Below are positions 15,041 through 17,278 of a DNA stretch of 17,278 nt, piece by piece. Both the position numbers and the translations under genes were made by a program. The notes beneath the pieces are model-generated. The model saw only the letters and a program-made list of their open reading frames with translations. It was not told the DNA's origin and searched no databases. The number at the start of each line of letters is the position of its first letter. The stretch's first letter is position 1. Origin of the DNA: Lentisphaeria bacterium UBA4640 (GTDB taxonomy: Bacteria > Verrucomicrobiota > Lentisphaeria > Victivallales > UBA1829); contig DHMO01000046.1 of assembly GCA_002405835.1 (NCBI GenBank), positions 1-17,278 of the forward strand. Direction: 5' to 3'.

Positions 15041-16993
15041 ATGGCTAAAAACACTCTGATTCAGAAGATCCTCGACAATCACATCGTTTCCGGATCGAAA
15101 GTCACCGGCGAACCCGTTGCAATCCGCATCGACCAGACTCTTACGCAGGATGCAACCGGAACAATGGCGTACCTCGAGCTCGAAGCGATGGGCGTCAAAA
15201 AAGTCGCCACCGAACTCTCGGTCTCCTACGTCGATCACAATATGATGCAGAACGGTCCCGAAAACCGCAACGACCACCTCTATCTCCAGAGCGTCGCCGC
15301 GGCCAAAGGCGTCCGCTTCTCGCGTCCCGGAAACGGAATCTGTCATCAGGTGCACCTCGAACGCTACGGCGTCCCCGGCAAAACCCTGCTCGGCTCCGAC
15401 TCCCACACACCCACCGGAGGCGGCATCGGAATGATGGCAATCGGCGCGGGCGGACTCGACGTCGCGCTTGCCATGGCCGGACAGCCCTTCCGCATGGCGT
15501 TCCCCAAAATCATCGGCGTGGAGCTCACCGGAAAACTCTCCAACTGGATTTCCGCAAAAGACATCATCCTCAAGATGCTTGAGATCCTCTCCACCAAAGG
15601 CAACGTCGGATGCATGGTCGAATACTTCGGCGAAGGCGTCAAAACCCTCACCGTTCCCCAGCGCGCAACCATCACAAACATGGGCGCGGAGCTCGGCGTC
15701 ACCTGCTCCGTCTTCCCCTCCGATGACATGACCCGCGCTTTCCTCGATGCGCAGGGACGCGGCGCCGACTGGGTCCGCCTTGAAGCAGGTCCCGATGCGG
15801 AATACGACCGCGTCGTCAAAATCGACCTCAACACACTCGAAGCTCTCGCCGCCTGCCCCTCCAGCCCCGACAACATCAAATCCATCGCGGAACTTGAGGG
15901 AACCAAAGTCGGTCAGGTCATCATCGGCTCCTGCACGAACAGTTCCTACCGCGACCTCATGATCGTTGCCGGAATGCTCAAGGGACGCAAAATTGCCGAC
16001 GACGTCACGCTCGCCATCGCCCCGGGCAGCCGTCAGGTTCTTGAAATGCTCGCCCGCAACGGCGCGCTTGCCGACATCATCTCCGCCGGAGCCCGCATCC
16101 TCGAAGCCGGCTGCGGACCGTGCATCGGACAGGGTCAGAGCCCCGCGAACGGAACCGTCACGCTCCGCACCTTCAACCGCAACTTCCCCGGCAGAACCGG
16201 AACAAAGGGCGACCAGTCCTATCTCGTCAGCCCCGAAACCGCCTGCGCCGCCGCACTCGCCGGATACATCATCCCCGCCGGAAAACTCGGCATTGAATAC
16301 CCCGAAGTCGAAAATCCCGCAAAATTCCTGATCGACGACTCCATGGTCATTCTCCCGCCCGAAAACGGCGAAGGCGTCGAAATCATCCGCAAGCCCACCA
16401 TCGGCAAGCCCCCGGTGAACAATCCCCTCCCGGATTCCATCGACGGCGTCGCCACCATCAAGACTCCGGACAAGACCAGCACCGACGACATCATGCCCGC
16501 CGGCATTCACCTGAAGCACCGCAGCAACATTCCCGAATACGCAAAAGTCGTCTTCGAGCGTTTCAATGAAGCCGGAAAAGAGACGTTCGCCCAGCGCGCC
16601 GCCAAAGTGCGCGACGCCGGACGCCACGGCATCATCATCGGACGCGACAGCTACGGCCAGGGTTCCTCCCGCGAGCACGCCGCGATCTGCCCGATGTACC
16701 TCGGAATCAAGGTCCTCATCGCAATGGCGATCGAACGAATCCACGCCGCAAACCTCGTCAACTTCGGCATCGTCCCCCTCACTTTCGCGGACAAGACCGA
16801 CTACGACAAGATTGCGGAAGGCGACACGATCCGCATCGACCAGATCCGCGAGGCTCTCACCTCCGGCTCACAGATCTCCGCAACGGTCGTCCCCGCCTCC
16901 GGCGCCGCGCCGTTTGAAATCAAACTGAACTACCACCTCACCGATGAGGATATCAAGATCATCCTCGCCGGCGGAAGACTCAATTTGAAATAA
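15041..16993 (+). CDS. acn: Aconitate hydratase, Aquifex-type
   Basis: Aconitase interconverts citrate and isocitrate in the TCA cycle using a [4Fe-4S] cluster. The three cluster ligands are C298 in GSCTNSS, and C358 and C361 in CGPC. Substrate-binding motifs are SDSHTPTGGG at 119-128 and GRDSYGQGSSREHA at 534-547 in the swivel domain. At 650 residues it is much shorter than AcnA (about 890) and fits the 'Aquifex type' subfamily (TIGR01342). Related hydro-lyases (homoaconitase, isopropylmalate isomerase) share the fold, but the single-chain architecture at this size favours aconitase. AAAGG lies 11 bases before the ATG. No promoter is obvious between the preceding terminator and the start, so transcription may come partly by read-through. 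An intrinsic terminator follows the stop. Confidence 0.95.
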   Translation: MAKNTLIQKILDNHIVSGSKVTGEPVAIRIDQTLTQDATGTMAYLELEAMGVKKVATELSVSYVDHNMMQNGPENRNDHLYLQSVAAAKGVRFSRPGNGICHQVHLERYGVPGKTLLGSDSHTPTGGGIGMMAIGAGGLDVALAMAGQPFRMAFPKIIGVELTGKLSNWISAKDIILKMLEILSTKGNVGCMVEYFGEGVKTLTVPQRATITNMGAELGVTCSVFPSDDMTRAFLDAQGRGADWVRLEAGPDAEYDRVVKIDLNTLEALAACPSSPDNIKSIAELEGTKVGQVIIGSCTNSSYRDLMIVAGMLKGRKIADDVTLAIAPGSRQVLEMLARNGALADIISAGARILEAGCGPCIGQGQSPANGTVTLRTFNRNFPGRTGTKGDQSYLVSPETACAAALAGYIIPAGKLGIEYPEVENPAKFLIDDSMVILPPENGEGVEIIRKPTIGKPPVNNPLPDSIDGVATIKTPDKTSTDDIMPAGIHLKHRSNIPEYAKVVFERFNEAGKETFAQRAAKVRDAGRHGIIIGRDSYGQGSSREHAAICPMYLGIKVLIAMAIERIHAANLVNFGIVPLTFADKTDYDKIAEGDTIRIDQIREALTSGSQISATVVPASGAAPFEIKLNYHLTDEDIKIILAGGRLNLK

Positions 16994-17015
16994 TCGCGGA
17001 TGCGCGGACAGACAG

Positions 17016-17046
17016 CGGGACGGTGCAAAAGCCGTCCCGTTTTTTA
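17016..17046 (+). terminator. Intrinsic terminator of the aconitase gene
   Basis: CGGGACGG (17016-17023) pairs with CCGTCCCG (17032-17039) around an A-rich loop, followed by six T (17040-17045). Confidence 0.9.
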
Positions 17047-17060
17047 TTGAATTTCAGAAA

Positions 17061-17081
17061 ACCACGTCCTTTGGGCGTGGT
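17061..17081 (+). repeat. IS left-end hairpin 1
   Basis: ACCACGTCC (17061-17069) pairs with GGGCGTGGT (17073-17081), nine pairs with one G-T, around a TTT loop. This is the likely subterminal foldback recognised by TnpA. Confidence 0.75.
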
Positions 17082-17084
17082 CAG

Positions 17085-17111
17085 AGACCATTAGGCTTTG
17101 CCTAAAGGTCT
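17085..17111 (+). repeat. IS leader hairpin 2
   Basis: AGACCATTAGGC (17085-17096) pairs with GCCTAAAGGTCT (17100-17111), with one A-A mismatch, around a TTT loop. It may be part of the left end or an RNA structure that blocks incoming transcription. Confidence 0.7.
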
Positions 17112-17114
17112 GCC

Positions 17115-17162
17115 CATGCTATATTTCTCAACTGTCCCCACAGAGAGAAAGGCTATAGCATG
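17115..17162 (+). promoter_or_regulatory. RNA hairpin sequestering the tnpA start codon and ribosome binding site
   Basis: CATGCTATA (17115-17123) pairs perfectly with TATAGCATG (17154-17162), which contains the tnpA ATG. The stem continues with TTTCTC (17124-17129) to GAGAAA (17145-17150), leaving GGC bulged, and CTGT (17132-17135) to ACAG (17140-17143) around CCCC. The Shine-Dalgarno AAAGG (17148-17152) is partly paired. IS200 is known to repress its transposase with such a 5' structure. Confidence 0.72.
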
Positions 17163-17278
17163 AGCAGGTTTAATAAGATAGCACATGTTTTGTGGCATTG
17201 CCAGTATCATTTGATCTGGGTACCCAAATATCGCTACAAAATCATGGAAGGAGAGATGGAACAAGAGCTTAAAAACTG
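17160..17278 (+). CDS. tnpA: IS200/IS605-family transposase TnpA (N-terminal part only)
   Basis: The first 39 codons of a Y1 (HUH) single-strand transposase are present; the gene is cut by the window end. The reading starts MSRFNKIAHVLWHCQYHL and continues IWVPKYRYKIMEGEME, matching the conserved first strand and YHLxWxxKYRxKxL signature of TnpA. The HUH motif and catalytic tyrosine lie further on and cannot be checked, so I cannot tell whether the gene is intact. AAAGG lies 7 bases before the ATG, and both sit in a hairpin. Family members are about 130-150 residues long and act as dimers on hairpins at the element's ends. Confidence 0.9.
   Translation, partial: MSRFNKIAHVLWHCQYHLIWVPKYRYKIMEGEMEQELKN

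Larger units (their letters stand above)
17047..17278 (+). mobile_element. Left part of an IS200/IS605-family insertion sequence (runs off the window)
   Basis: The element is recognised by the start of a TnpA-type transposase (17160 onward) preceded by hairpins typical of IS200/IS605 left ends. These elements lack terminal inverted repeats and target duplications and move as single-stranded DNA cut at short sites beside subterminal hairpins. The left boundary is uncertain: it lies between the aconitase terminator (ends 17046) and the first hairpin (17061). The right end and any tnpB are outside the window. Confidence 0.82.

Noticed and set aside
1..17278. CRISPR array, tRNA or rRNA genes
   Set aside because: No regularly spaced repeats, no cloverleaf with a conserved TTCRANY arm, and no rRNA signature was seen by eye on either strand; a short RNA gene could still be missed without a covariance search.

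Overview
The window is mostly bacterial housekeeping sequence, moderately GC-rich, ending in a mobile element. The best taxonomic clue is a 52-residue basic protein (14783-14941) that matches, from memory, the small 'signature protein' confined to the Planctomycetes-Verrucomicrobia-Chlamydiae (PVC) superphylum. With the Aquifex-type aconitase, the AAA/PD-(D/E)XK protein and the DUF4186 protein, I infer a PVC bacterium, plausibly Lentisphaerota. No rRNA or tRNA is present to confirm this.

Layout. (1) 1-1603, + strand: the last codons of an upstream gene, then an AAA-ATPase-like/PD-(D/E)XK protein whose codon usage differs from the core genes. (2) 1606-7199, - strand, read right to left: tyrS, purQ, a membrane-anchored DUF302 protein, ilvC, a MATE exporter and a DUF4186 protein. 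This run is broken into units by promoters before tyrS, purQ and ilvC and by an intrinsic terminator after ilvC. purQ-DUF302 and MATE-DUF4186 look like co-transcribed pairs. (3) 7200-7463: a divergent regulatory region between tyrS and lysS. (4) 7464-10974, + strand: lysS with its own terminator, then an MFS exporter and a SAM methyltransferase one base apart. (5) 10997-14620, - strand: dnaE, the replicative DNA polymerase III alpha subunit. (6) 14783-16993, + strand: the small PVC protein, a terminator, an Aquifex-type aconitase and its terminator. (7) About 17047-17278: the left end of an IS200/IS605-family element with the first 39 codons of tnpA; the element runs off the window.

The genes cover translation (tyrS, lysS, probably the small PVC protein), replication (dnaE), purine synthesis (purQ), branched-chain amino acid synthesis (ilvC), the TCA cycle (aconitase) and export (MATE, MFS). 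They do not form one dedicated pathway. Promoters recur as a TTGAAA-like -35 box and a TATTTT/TATATT -10 box spaced 16-18 bases apart. Most core genes avoid TTA, CTA and TCA codons, which leaves very long meaningless open frames on the opposite strand.

I see no complete undescribed system. The features most worth a second look are the three consecutive hairpins of the IS200-like leader, the last of which buries the tnpA start codon and ribosome binding site; the codon-divergent AAA/nuclease protein; the small PVC protein; and the MATE-DUF4186 translational coupling.
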